Shown: positions 23,839 to 34,845 of the stretch, one piece after another
Layout: each line of letters opens with the position of its first letter
Position numbering within the stretch: position 1 is the stretch's first letter
Notes under the pieces: model-generated
The model's database searches: none
What the model was told of the DNA's origin: nothing
The model's input: only the letters and a program-made list of their open reading frames with translations
Position numbers and translations under genes: made by a program
Assembly: GCF_002575655.3 (NCBI RefSeq)
Contig: NC_053040.3
Span: 457,174,780 to 457,238,779 of the forward strand
Source: Aegilops tauschii subsp. strangulata
Taxonomy: Eukaryota > Streptophyta > Magnoliopsida > Poales > Poaceae
Direction of reading: 5' to 3'
Length of the DNA stretch: 64,000 nucleotides

Positions 23839-24353
23839 GGGGCGGGGTCGGGGCTTGGCCGCCCGCTCGGCCAATCCAGCCACCGGAGGCGCAAGGAATC
23901 AGGACCGACCCGCTGTCCCAACCAGCGACGGCCCGGTTTCCCGCCTCCACCGCTTGCCACCCCAGGCGCATGAAGGACGCGTGGCGGACGTGCAGAACTG
24001 AGGGGACGGGTGAAACAACATCTCCCCACCCCGTGATCATGGGGGGTGGACGCCTTGAAGACCGCAGCCCGGCCCCATTCAGTAAATGAGCCGCGCCTCC
24101 ACGCCTCCCTCTTTTTACGGGGAAGGCGCGAGCCGCCTCTTTACTGCGATGTGACGCATGCGTGCAGAAACCGCCCCACGCATGCCGCCCACGTCACGCA
24201 CACCCCTCCACGCCGCGCCGCGCGCGCAGGTCGTGGGAAGCGCAGCGCACGAAAAGTCTTTCCGCGGTAAAAACCGCCCCGCCTGCCCGCGCACCGTTTT
24301 GGGCCTGGCCCAACAACGTGTCGCGCTTATGTGTGGCCCAGGCCCGGGGCCCC
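23839..24353. other. Element B region between antisense promoter and 3' LTR
   Basis: GC-rich DNA with no protein recognised on either strand. It presumably holds upstream elements of the antisense promoter and, at its right edge (cccaggcccggggcccc), a poor polypurine tract for plus-strand priming. Confidence 0.5.
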
Positions 24354-25534
24354 TGTCGGTGTACAAAAAGAGGGGCACGCTTTTGTACCCCTTTACCTGT
24401 GCACGGGCAGTCGGAGCCGCGCCCATGGTCATGCCAAGCAGAGCAGGGTGGTAAGCCAAGGTAAGACCGAAGCCCAAGATAACAAGAGCAACGCCAAGGC
24501 CAAGACCACAGAAGAGCAGAGGGACGAAGCAGGTTCCCCCGGCAAGACCCTTGCCGGGGCAGCCTCAGGAGCCCCGGCAAGACCCTTGCCAGGGCAGCTC
24601 GCCCAACACCAACAGAGTGAGCCACCCTTGAGCCCACGGTCCCCAACGCCATCATCCAAGTGGGGCCACGGCTCGGGAAGGCACCTCTGTGGTGGCATGC
24701 AGATCTTTGTGAAGACATATTCAAGATCAGATGAGGATTAGAAGACGACGATCCTCGGCAAGATCCTTGCCGAGGAAAGCCACCAGACCCCCGGCAAGGC
24801 CCTTGCCGGGGACGACAGCGTGCCACGGCAAGACCTTTGCTGGGCCACACGGCAAGGCCCTCCCTAAGGACGCCAGCAGGGGCACCGCCAGGCCCACGCC
24901 AACCAAGCTTCCACCGCCGTTCACATGCAGCTGCCAGCCCAACCAGCTGGGTGGGCACCTGCGTGGCAACATGCAGTTTCCAGGCCAACTCATCGAGCGC
25001 CTGCGTGGCACATGCAGATCTTCGTGAAGGCTCCACCACTGCGCCACCTCAGCTGCCTGCCTGCCTACATGGCACCGCACACATCGCTGGCCAAGGCGCG
25101 TGTCGAAGCAAGGAGGAGCGACGACAGACGGGACGGGCCTCGCCCCCGTCCCCGATAAAGCAAGGGGACACCTAAGCTACGCATTAAATGCGTCTTGTCC
25201 TGTAATACGAGCGATAAGCTCAGGGCACTGTACACCTTTCCACCTCCTGTGTGCCATTATGGCAGCCCCTTCCGACTATAAAAGGAGGCCCATGGCATAC
25301 TGGAGAAGGATTCGGCTCTTTCGAACCACGCACTAACCACAGCTAGTTCGAGAGCTCAAGAACTCTCTGAAATACACCCACCAAAGTAGGACTAGGGTTT
25401 TACGCATCCTCGCGGCCCGAACCTGGGTAAACGATCCTTGTGCTGTCTACTGGCCCTGCTCTTCTCACAACCCCGCGCCCCGGCAACCGTAGCAGGGATT
25501 CTTGTGATCCCATAGGTGTCGTTCCACACGGACA
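24354..25534 (+). repeat. Element B 3' LTR, 1181 bp
   Basis: Begins TGTCGGTGTACAAAAAG, ends CCACACGGACA, followed by the target duplication tttac. Hairpin units are at about 24535, 24571, 24753, 24790 and 24823; the second has no counterpart in the 5' LTR. TATA box at 25277-25283. Confidence 0.93.
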
Positions 25535-27039
25535 TTTACTCTAGTGCAAGTGAGAGACTGAAGGAAATATGCCCTAGAGGCAATAATAAAGTTGTTATTT
25601 TATATTTCCTTATTCATGATAAAGGTTTATTATTCATGCTAGAATTGTATTGATCGAAAACTTAAATACATGTGTGAATGCATAAACAAATACCGTGTCC
25701 CTAGTAAGCCTCTACTAGACTAGCTCGTTGATCAAAGATGGTTAAGGTTTCCTAACCATAGACATGTAATGTCATTTGATAACGAGATCACATTATTAGG
25801 AGAATGATGTGATGGACAAGACCCATCCGTTAGCTTAGCATAATGATCGTTTAGTTTATTGCTAGTGCTTTGTTCATGTCAAATACTTATTCCTTTGACT
25901 ATGAGATTATGCAACTCCCGGATACCGGAGGAATACCTTGTGTGCTATCAAACATCACAACGTAACTGGGTGATCATAAAGATACTCTACATGTATCTCC
26001 GAAGGTGTTTGTTGGGTTGGCAAAGATCGAGATTTGGATTTGTCACTCTGAGTATCGGAGAGGTATCTTTGGGCCCTCTCGGTAATACACATCATAAGCT
26101 TGCAAGAAAATGACTAAGGAGTTAGTCACGAGGTGATGTATTACGAAACGAGTAAAGAGACTTGCCGGTAACAAGATTGAACTAGGTATAGAGATACCGA
26201 TGATTGAATCTCAGGCAAGTAACATACCGATGGACAAAGGGAATTACGTATGTTGTCATAACGGTTCGACCGATAAAGATCTTCGTAGAATATGTAGGAG
26301 CCAATATGGGCATCTAGGTTCTGCTATTGGTTATTGACCGCAGACGTGTCTCGGTCATGTCTATGTAGTTCTCTAACCCGTAGGTTCCGCATGCCAAACA
26401 GACCTAGGGAAGGAAAGGGGGGAGGGCTAGCCCCTCATGCCTTTCCCTCTCATGGGAGAAAGGAAAGGGGCGGGCGCCACCCTCCCCTACCTTTCCCCCG
26501 CTCCTATACATGGCAGGGGGGCACCACCTTGGGAGAGACCCCAAGTAGGATTCCTCCTACTTGGGCACCCCCCTTGGCTGCTCCTCCCTCCCTCCCACCT
26601 ATATATATGTGGGAGGGGGGCGCCTACCACACACCAGACAATTGCCTAGCCGTGTGCAGCGCCCCCTCCACCGTTTACACCCCCGGTCATATTTTCGTAG
26701 TACTTAGGCGAAGCCCTGCGGAGATCACTTCACCATCACCGTCACCACGCCGTCGTGCTGTCGGAACTCATCTACTACCTTGCCGTCTTGCTGGATCAAG
26801 AAGCCGGAGGACGTCACCGAGCTGAACGTGTGCAGAACGCGGAGGTGCCGTGCGTTCGGTACTTGATCGGTTGGAGCGCGAAGAAGTTCGACTACATCAA
26901 CCGCGTTGTTTAACGCTTCCGCTTATAGTCTACGAGGGTACGTAGACATACTCTCCCCCTCGTTGCTATGCATATCCATGGATAGATAATTGCGTGTGCG
27001 TAGATTTTTATTTTGTTTTTCATGCAACGTTTCCCAACA
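25535..27039 (+). repeat. Angela-type polypurine tract and 3' LTR
   Basis: 25535-25558 resumes the Angela 3' region (ctctagtgcaagtgagagac). The LTR runs 25559-27039 (1481 bp), starting TGAAGGAAATATGCCCTAG (canonical TGTTGG is mutated) and ending ACGTTTCCCAACA. A TATA-like CTATATATATGTG lies at 26599. The right flank is gaaca; the left copy is outside the window. Short frames inside are not genes. Confidence 0.88.
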
Positions 27040-27453
27040 GAACAAGCTCAAGGGTACCAAGCACCCAAGAGTAATAAGCTTCTCAACTTGTAACTTCCAC
27101 GTATCATCATGGAGAACTCAAACCGATGCACCAAATGCAATGGCAAGGGCACACGGAGTGCCCAAGTCCTTCTCTCTCAAATCCCACCAAAGCAACTAAT
27201 GCTAGGGAGGAAATTGAGAGGAAGAAAAAAGAAGAGAACACGAAGAACTCCAAGATCTAGATCCAAAGGGTTCCCCTCACTTAGAGGAGAAAGTGATTGG
27301 TGGAAATGTGGATCTAGATCTCCTCTCTCCCCCCCCCCCCCAAAACTAGCAAGAATCCATGGAGGGATTGAGAGATAGCAAGCTCGAAGAAGGCCAACAA
27401 TGGGGGAAGAACACGAGCTAAAGGGATAAGGTTCAATGGGGAAGAAGACCCCC

Positions 27454-27460
27454 TTTTATA
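27454..27460 (-). promoter_or_regulatory. TATA box in repeat X
   Basis: The minus strand reads CCACCTATAAAAGGGGGTC, followed downstream by a C/T-rich leader (TTCTTCCCCATTGAACC). No intact ORF follows before the Angela insertion at 27039. Confidence 0.5.
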
Positions 27461-27489
27461 GGTGGGGGGAAATCAAGCCATTATGTGCC

Positions 27490-27960
27490 CAGCCCGCACA
27501 CGAGCGGTACTACCGCTCGGGTAGTAGAGCAGGAAAAAGAGCAGTGGCAAAGAACCTTGGGGCGATAGTGCTACGTGTAAGCAGTACTACCGCACAAGTG
27601 AGCAGTACTGCCGCCTGCCGCTATAGGCGGTACTGCCGCTTGCCCCAGTGGTACTACCGCTGGGGTCAGAGCACACGAGGAAGAGAAGAGAGAATAAGAG
27701 AGACCTAGAGAGGCACTAGTAGCGGTTGTAGGTGCGGTACTACCGCTAATGAGTGGTACTACCGCTCCTACTGTCGCTGCTACTGCCGCTGAACCCGACA
27801 CGAGAAAAGCAAGTTTCGAATCGAGGCGGTACTAGAGCAGCACTGGCGCAGAACCACCGCCTGAAGCTCTGGGCGGTACTACCGCCGTTACAGCGGTACT
27901 ACCGCCTGTTGCTCTAGGCAGTACTGCCGCTCCAAGCCACGGTACTACCGCAGGTGCAAC
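27490..27960. repeat. Array of GCGGTACTACCGC palindromes
   Basis: About twelve copies or half copies of the palindrome GCGGTA(C/G)T(A/G)CCGC occur, for example at about 27505, 27580, 27600, 27626, 27646, 27737, 27755, 27872, 27891 and 27946. Spacing is irregular (about 15-120 bp) and orientations are mixed. Confidence 0.85.
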
Positions 27961-28562
27961 AAGAAAGCCCAGAATTGCCATAACTTCTGCAAATGAGCTC
28001 CGAATTGAGCAAACTCAAGCTTGTTGGTTATAGTAAGAAGAGGTAGGGGAGGTATGCCTAACATATAGAGGAGTTAAACCTCCAACAGAGAAGAATCGGC
28101 ATAACCTCCAACATCGAAAACATCATAGAAGATGTATGTGAACTCCGTTTTCGATGAACTCGAGCTTGTCATCAAGATGACCATAAGCTCTAAGACTCAC
28201 AAAGTGAACCGGCAAAAACCCCAACATCGAAAACATCATAGAAGATGCATGTGAACTCTATTTTTGATGAACTCGAGCTTGTCATGAAAATGACCATAAG
28301 CTCCAAATCTCACAAGGAGAAGAACAAAACAAGAACCAATGAAGATGATGCAAGGATGCAATGGTTTGAGCTCTTCTACGAATGATATGATCAAGCTACT
28401 CATTGAGAGCCCCCCTTGTTAGTACGGCAATCGATCCTATAACCCAGTCTCCCAACTACCACCATGAGACCGGTAAAATAGAAAACCTATCAAGGGCAAA
28501 CCTTTGCCTTGCACATAGTCCACTTGAGCTAGATGATGACGATCTTGACTCCCTCAAGTTTA

Positions 28563-29591
28563 AATACCTAGCCGCTCCAACCAGACGTACGACTGTCACA
28601 GCAGTTGGAACTGGTCTACCGAATCATCGTCTTCACCAAGCTACTAGTTCTATTTCCTCAACCCTTTCATTTCCTCATTGATGTGTTGATGAAATTGATC
28701 GTTATTGTTTGAAGACTTTGACTGAAGACTATCTCAATTTCCTCAATCCTAATTCTTCAGTCACTTTGTCTTCAGCCCGCTTATCCTATTTACACGCTAC
28801 CTGTACTCTGTGCTTGCCTCATTTCATAATGATGATTGTGTTACTGCCATATTATGCCTGCTCCTAAGTACTCATTCCGCTGCTAGTTGTTCATCATTTA
28901 GGAAATTCCTCACTTTGAATTTCCTCAGTGACGAATTTGTAAAAATTGCCTATTCACCCCCTCTAGTTCATATGACGCACTTTCAATTGGTATCAGAGCA
29001 AGGTACTCCCTTTTCCCGTGTGATTTTGGTTTAACCACCTGGAGTTTTAGCTATGTCGACTACAGGCATGATCAAGGTCTTGGCTGTGTGTCCTACCTTC
29101 GATAGGACGGATTACCCCTACTGGAAGAATAAGATGCGCATGCATCTTGAGGCAATTGACAATGATCTCTGGTATGTTGTGGAAAATGGCGTTCCCTCCA
29201 TCACTCCTTCCATGAACGCTGCTGATGTGAAGTTATTCAAGCAACTCAACTCTCAAGCAAAGAATATCATATGTGGCCATCTGAGCAAAGGACAGCACGG
29301 CAGAGTGAGTGCTTTGGAGACAGCAAAGCTTATCTGGGACAGGCTGTCAAAGGTCAACAAAGGAGTCTCAACTCAACGTGACTCCCGAGTTGACGTTCTT
29401 CGCAATCTCTTCAACCGCTTCAAAAGACTTGACAATGAAAATGTTCAGCAAACCTTCGATCGCCTCACTGACATCTTAAATGAGCTTCAAGCACTTGGTG
29501 CCACTGACATCACCGACCATGAGGTGGTGAAGAAATTGCTGAGATCTCTTGATTCCTCATTCTATACACTTGCACTGATGATTCAAGAACA
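28563..29591 (+). mobile_element. Truncated SIRE/Maximus-type copia fragment (LTR end plus gag start)
   Basis: Matches 31558-32585 of the complete element downstream at about 97 percent by eye: the last ~415 bp of the LTR, the primer site (ttggtatcagagc at 28986) and gag up to ALMIQE. Both ends are abrupt. It is bracketed by two copies of repeat X sequence (28105-28562 and 29592-30042), so it did not arrive by ordinary insertion. Confidence 0.85.
29053..29591 (+). pseudogene. Truncated copia gag in the fragment
   Basis: The ATG at 29053 matches the gag start at 32048 of the larger element (both begin MSTTGMIKV). About 179 codons are gag, including the copia gag motif YPYWKNKMRMHLEAID and a YWK...W pattern typical of the UBN2/gag family. 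The reading frame leaves gag at about 29590 and ends a few codons into repeat X. It lacks the zinc knuckle and everything downstream, so it can at most make an N-terminal gag piece. Confidence 0.8.
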
Positions 29592-30496
29592 TCCAACATC
29601 GAAAACATCATAGAAGATGCATGTGAACTCCGTTTTCGATAAACTCGAGCTTGTCATCAAGATGACCATAAGCTCTAAGACTCACAAAGAGAACCGGCAA
29701 AAACCCCAGCATCAAAAACATCATAGAAGATGCATGTGAACTCTATTTTTGATGAACTCGAGCTTGTCATGAAAATGACCATAAGCTCCAAATCTCACAA
29801 GGAGAAGAACAAAACAAGAACCAATAAAGATGATGCAAGGATGCAATGGTTTGAGCTCTTCTACGAGTGATACAATCAAGCTACTCATTGAGAGCCCCCC
29901 TTGATAGTACGGTAGTCGATCCTATAACCCAGTCTCCCAACTACCACGAGACCGGTAAAATAGAAAACCTATCAAGGGCAAACCTTTGCCTTGCACATAG
30001 TCCACTTGAGCTAGATGATGACGATCTTGACTCCCTTAAGTTGGACCACCTTTCTTGATTGCGTTGGTTCGATGAAGACTAGTTGATTTCTCCCCCATAC
30101 TCCAGTATGGGTGAGCCACTCTTTGGCACATCTTCACAAGTCCATTGACACCACAATGGACGGAAAGCTTCAAGGATGATCTCTTCGTGATGCTCCACTT
30201 GAACTTGCACACCGCAATCTTTATGATGATCACCACTTGATGTCATCCTCCATGGGTTCTATGAGATCTTCCTCTTGATGCAAACCCATGGAAACAAACC
30301 TAACCCACATAGAACTCATACGTAGATCATGGGTCAGTACACAAAGCGTAATTGACAATGCTTACCATACCATGGGATCACTTGACCCCTCTCGGTACAT
30401 CTTGTACGCTTTGTTTGTTGATCAACTTGATTCACTCTTGACTTAGTCTTGATTAACCTTGAATCTTTCCAACTCTCTTCATTTGGATGATGTCTT
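29592..30496 (-). repeat. Repeat X, second copy and continuation
   Basis: 29592-30042 repeats 28105-28562 with a few changes. 30043-30496 (ggaccacctttcttgattgc...) appears only here and is the natural continuation of X, interrupted at 30497 by the next copia element. No coding sequence recognised. Confidence 0.6.
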
Positions 30497-31974
30497 TGTT
30501 AGTGCATCGAGTGCCCCTTAGTGATTTTGGTGTACTGAGGACTTATAGGTTAAGGGACTAATGTGTTTGTGAGTCTACACAGGTTCTATAAGTCCATGAG
30601 GAGTTTGATATTTACGATGAAAGTTGACCCCTAAAAATGAATGTCTTCAGTTGAAGACTTTGGTTTTCTTGAAGACTTTGAAACTGAGGAAATTGATGTG
30701 ACCTTGAAGACTCTGATATTGATGCGAGGATTATGAAGCGTGGAGACTTTTGTTTTCATAGTTTCTTTTTCTCTTTCTTGAGTCATAGGAAACACCGTAC
30801 TATTAAAGGGGGTCGAGGTAAAACTAAGGAAACATTTCCAAGTGATGCTCATCTCAAAATCCTACACCTACCCAATCCTTTCCAGTGAAGACTTTGGAAA
30901 TCTCATACAGTTCACTCAATTTCTTCAGTGACAGAGACGAAGATCTTCTATTCTCTAAGGAATTTGTTCTGACTAAGGAGTTAGGAATTTTCCAGTGCGG
31001 ATTGCCTACAAGTGAGGAACATGATAGCCCTGAGGAATTTGAGAGCTCAAATTTCCGACCGTTGCTATGTTGTGCGCCAGCTGTCCAAAATATCCTATCC
31101 ACCTAACGGTCATATCATTGAAGGGCATTTATGTCTTATCATGTTGGGCTGCTCCTAGGCTATAAATAGCCACCCCTACAACTACTAGTTGGTTGGCTAC
31201 TCCAAGAGATAGATTGCCACTTGTCATTGAGAGCATCCCATCCTCCGAGGACTTTGAGCGAAAATCATCAAGTGAGGAAAAACCCAAACCCAAACACCTA
31301 CAAATCCAAAATGATTGAGCATCACTGAAGAGATTGTTATTGTGTGGAACCGACGCTTGTTACCTTTGAGGACTGTGCATCCTCCAGACGGTTAGGCATC
31401 ATGGTCTAGAGCATCCAAGAGGAATTGTGGATCGCCGAGCGACCGAGTCTGTGAAGGTTTGGAAGTCACCTGAAGACTTACCACGAGTGATTGGGCGAGG
31501 TCTGTGTGACCTTAGCTCAAGGAGAATACAGTGAGGACTGTGTGTCCTCAGGTTAGAATACCTAGCCGCTCCAACCAGACGTACGACTGTCACAACAGTT
31601 GGAACTGGTCTACCAAATCATCGTCTTCACCAAGCTACTGGTTCTATTTCCTCAACCCTTTCATTTCCTCATTCATGTGTTGATGAAATTGATCGTTACT
31701 ATTTGAAGACTTTGACTGAAGACTTTCTCAATTTCCTCAATCCTAATTCTTCAGTCACTTTGTCTTCAGCCTGCTTATCCTGTTTACACGCTACCTGTAC
31801 TCTGTGCTTGTCTCATTTCATCATGATGATTGTGTTACTGCCATGTTATGCTTGCACCTGAGTACTCATTCCGCTGCTAGTTGTTCGTCATTTAGGAAAT
31901 TCCTCACTTTGAATTTCCTCAGTGACGAATTTGTAAAAATTTCCTATTCACCTCCCTCTAGTCGATATAACGCA
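30497..31974 (+). repeat. SIRE/Maximus-type 5' LTR, 1478 bp
   Basis: Starts TGTTAGTGCATCGAGTGCC, ends ATATAACGCA. TATA box ggcTATAAATAGCC at 31161-31168. The primer site ttggtatcagagc is at 31982-31994, seven bases after the LTR. Confidence 0.88.
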
Positions 31975-32047
31975 CTTTCAATTGGTATCAGAGCAAGGTG
32001 CTCCCTTGTCCTGTGTGATTTTGGTTTAACCACCTGGAGTTTTAGCT

Positions 32048-34483
32048 ATGTCGACTACAGGCATGATCAAGGTCTCGGCTGGGTGTCCTACCTTCGATGG
32101 GACGGATTACCCCTATTGGAAGAATAAGATGTGCATGCATCTTGAGGCAATTGACAACGATCTTTGGTACGTTGTGGAAAATGGCGTTCCCTCCATCACT
32201 CCTTCTGTGAACGCTGCTGATGTGAAGAGATTCAAGCAACTCGACTCTCAAGCGAAGAATATCATATGTGGCCATCTGAGCAAAGGACAGTACGGCAGAG
32301 TGAGTGCTTTGGAGACAACAAAACTTATCTGGGATAGCCTGTCAAAGGTCAACGAAGGAGTCTCAACTCAACGTGACTCCCGAGTTGACGTTCTTCGCAA
32401 TCTCTTCAACCGCTTCAAAAGACTCGACAATGAAAATGTTCAGCAAACCTTCGATCGCCTCACTGACATCTCAAATGAGCTTCAAGCACTTGGTGCCACT
32501 AACATCACCGACCATGAGGTGGTGAAGAAATTGCTGAGATCTCTTGATTCCTCATTCGATACACTTGCACTGATGATTCAAGAATGTGGAGACTACAAGT
32601 CACTTGATCCTGCTAATATCCTCGAGAGGCTAAATACTCATGAGTTCCAACTTGCTGAGAAGAGAGACCTCTATGGACCAAGCTATGGAAGATCACGCGC
32701 TCTGAAGGCCAAGGCAGTTTCTGAATCTGAAGGAGAAGATTCCGATAGCAGCCTTGGTGATCCTAGAGAACTAAGCCAGGAGCTAGCAATGCTTGTGAGG
32801 AAATTCCAGAAGTTGTCAAGGCGTGGTCGCTTTGGAAAATCTTCAAGAGGTGATGACATGACATCAGATTCCTCATCCCGCGGTTACAAGAAGAGGACTT
32901 GCCACAAATGCAAGAAACCTGGCCACTACATTACTGATTGTCCTAGTGGGCGAAGGAATCAAAGAAGAAGAAGTACAAGCATGATAGTTCAGATGACTCG
33001 AAGAAGAAGAAGAAATCTTCAAAGTCCTCATCGTCAAAATCTTCAAAGTCTTCATCTCACAAGAAGAGAAGTTCCAAAAAGGCTCGGGCATTCATTGGCA
33101 AGGAAATGGACTCTGAAGCTGAATCTGAGGAGTCAGACTCTGGTGTGGCGAGCCTAGCCCTCGCTACTGCTTTCGTCAGCAAGTCCATCTTCACACTGAG
33201 GAAAATGACTTCCCCAACACTGCTCACGACGGCGACGATGACTACGCTCCCACCTATTGCTTGATGGCAAAAGGTGTCAAGGTACTCAAATATCCCTCCT
33301 CTGAATCAAGTGAGGATGAATCTGATGAAAACCTAAACCTAGCTATTCCAAACTTGCTAAGATTGCTGTCAAACAACAAAAGGCTTTTGTAAAGGTTCAA
33401 AATTTGCTAGACAAAAGCGATGGCCTGTTGGGTGAGGAAATGGATCGAACTCAAACTCTGACTGAAAATCTTCAGAGACTTCACTCTAAGTTTGATAACC
33501 TCCCGAGTCATCATAACACTCTCTTAGCTGATCATGAGAAGCTCTCTTATGAATTTCTTCAAAGAAAGAAAGATCTTGAAAAGCTAAGGGTGAGTTATGA
33601 AGATCTTCAGAAGGAAAATTATTCATTGCTTGCTCAACAGATCAGTTCCGCTCAGGAAGAATTCATTCCACCATGTTTGAAATGCATTGAACGTGAATCC
33701 GCTAATTCTTCACCTGAAAGTTCAAATGCTTCTATTGCTGCAAATTCTTCAACTGTCTCTGTGGTCACAAATTCCTCATCTGAGGATACCACAAGTATCA
33801 CTGACAATGCCGGGTTGAAGGAATTGTATGTGGCAGGCATGTAGAAAATCCTCAAAGGGCACCAGGCTCTTTGTGATGTGCTTAAAAAGCAGATCCTCGA
33901 CAGAAATCCTAGGAAAGAGGGTATTGCCTTTGAGAGGAAACTCAATGCTGATGGGACCTACTGGAAACCTAAGAAGTATCCCAAAACCTCATGGGTTGCT
34001 GCGAAAGGACCTCCCATAGATCCATCCACTTTATCTGGCTTTACATGTGAATCTTCCTATTCATCTGATGAGTCATTTGACTCCAACTATAAACTGTTCA
34101 AAAATCAGAATGGTGAAGTATTTGCTAGATATGTTGGAACTAACTGCAGGAACAGCCCCCCTATGAAGAAAATCTGGGTTCCCAAAAGGTGCCTTGAAAG
34201 TCTTCAGGTGAATGTCCTCATGACACCACCTGTGAAGAATAGGAACCCTAGATCAAATTCTTCATATGGGCCAAAGTCTTCATATGGATCCAAGTCCTCA
34301 TATGGACCAAATTCCTCACGTGGATCAAATTCCTCATATGGATCAAAATTCTCATATGATCATTATCATGCTAATGCTTCTGTTTCACAGGGAAAATCTC
34401 AGGGCTATGAATTTGTGCATTATTCTTCAAATCATTATGTTCATAAGTCATCGAAGAATTTCTCTGCTTATTCATATGCTTAA
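32048..34483 (+). pseudogene. SIRE/Maximus-type gag (frameshifted)
   Basis: The ATG at 32048 opens the gag core (FDGTDYPYWKNK ... FNRFKRLDNENVQQTFDRL ... LLRSLDSSFDTLALMIQE), ending in an intact zinc knuckle CHKCKKPGHYITDC (about 32899-32940). A frameshift at about 32945 throws the Lys/Ser-rich tail out of frame to a stop at 33157. The C-terminal extension continues in pieces: heptad-like coiled coil (33404-33700, GEEMDRTQTLTENLQRLHSKF), a Ser/Asn/Thr stretch, a TAG at 33842 where GMQKIL is expected, and a conserved block (YWKPKKYPKTSWV). An SSYG-repeat tail follows (about 34254-34360). The N-terminus would form the particle; the extension's role is unknown. Confidence 0.82.
34254..34362 (+). 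repeat. SSYG-encoding tandem repeat in gag extension
   Basis: About seven imperfect 15-18 bp units (tcttcatatgg + acc/tcc + aaa) encode NSSYGPK- or SSYGSK-type repeats. It is low-complexity tyrosine/serine sequence inside the gag reading frame. Confidence 0.8.
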
Positions 34484-34845
34484 CCCCTCTTCTGTGAAAC
34501 GAAGTGCACTAGCTTCTATGCCACGTTTCTCTTATGGAGCTCGCAGAATGATGAACTCTTTGCCACCCCTCCAGATGTGGGTGGTGAAGAAAAAGAACTA
34601 ATCTCTTATGCAGGGTCAGGTCTCCAGACGAAATTGAACGTCTGAAGAATTTGCCGGGGACCTGAATATGCTTGAAAGGACGCAAGCTAATCATGAAGAA
34701 ATGATTACTCATTTCTCACGTCCTTATACTGCTATATCTGTTGTACTGTTTGATGAAATTCAATTTGATGAATTTGATGTCATATTCTTCAGTGATGAAG
34801 TATATGAGTTCGTAAGATGCACTAATTCATCTGCAAGATGATCAA

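Larger units (their letters stand above)
14240..25534 (+). mobile_element. Element B: Ty3/gypsy retrotransposon, Tat lineage, 11.3 kb, degraded
   Basis: Complete from LTR to LTR (1138 and 1181 bp, TGTCGGTGTA...GACA), with flanks ttgac and tttac (one mismatch) inside the Angela 3' region. Order: LTR, primer site, gag, protease, reverse transcriptase, RNase H, a second archaeal-type RNase H, integrase, a 2.5-kb 3' region with an antisense gene, LTR. The second RNase H and antisense ORFs after integrase are established marks of the Tat lineage (Grande, RIRE2, Retand). At least nine in-frame stops and several frameshifts make it inactive. Confidence 0.92.
27040..28562 (-). mobile_element. Repeat X: unclassified, possibly a CACTA subterminal and promoter region
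   Basis: This is the DNA into which the Angela-type element inserted. In minus sense it has tandemly duplicated unique DNA, then about 460 bp of short palindromes (27490-27960), then a TATA box (CTATAAAAGGG, 27454-27460) and a pyrimidine-rich leader. Many short repeats in both orientations followed by a promoter fit the subterminal region of CACTA transposons, but no CACTA terminus or transposase is visible, so the class is a guess. 28105-28330 holds a tandem duplication of ~115 bp built on acatcgaaaacatcatagaa. Confidence 0.4.

Noticed and set aside
26334..26825. 163-codon plus frame in the Angela-type LTR
   Set aside because: LTR sequence around the TATA box with low-complexity Pro/Gly/Ser; no family recognised.
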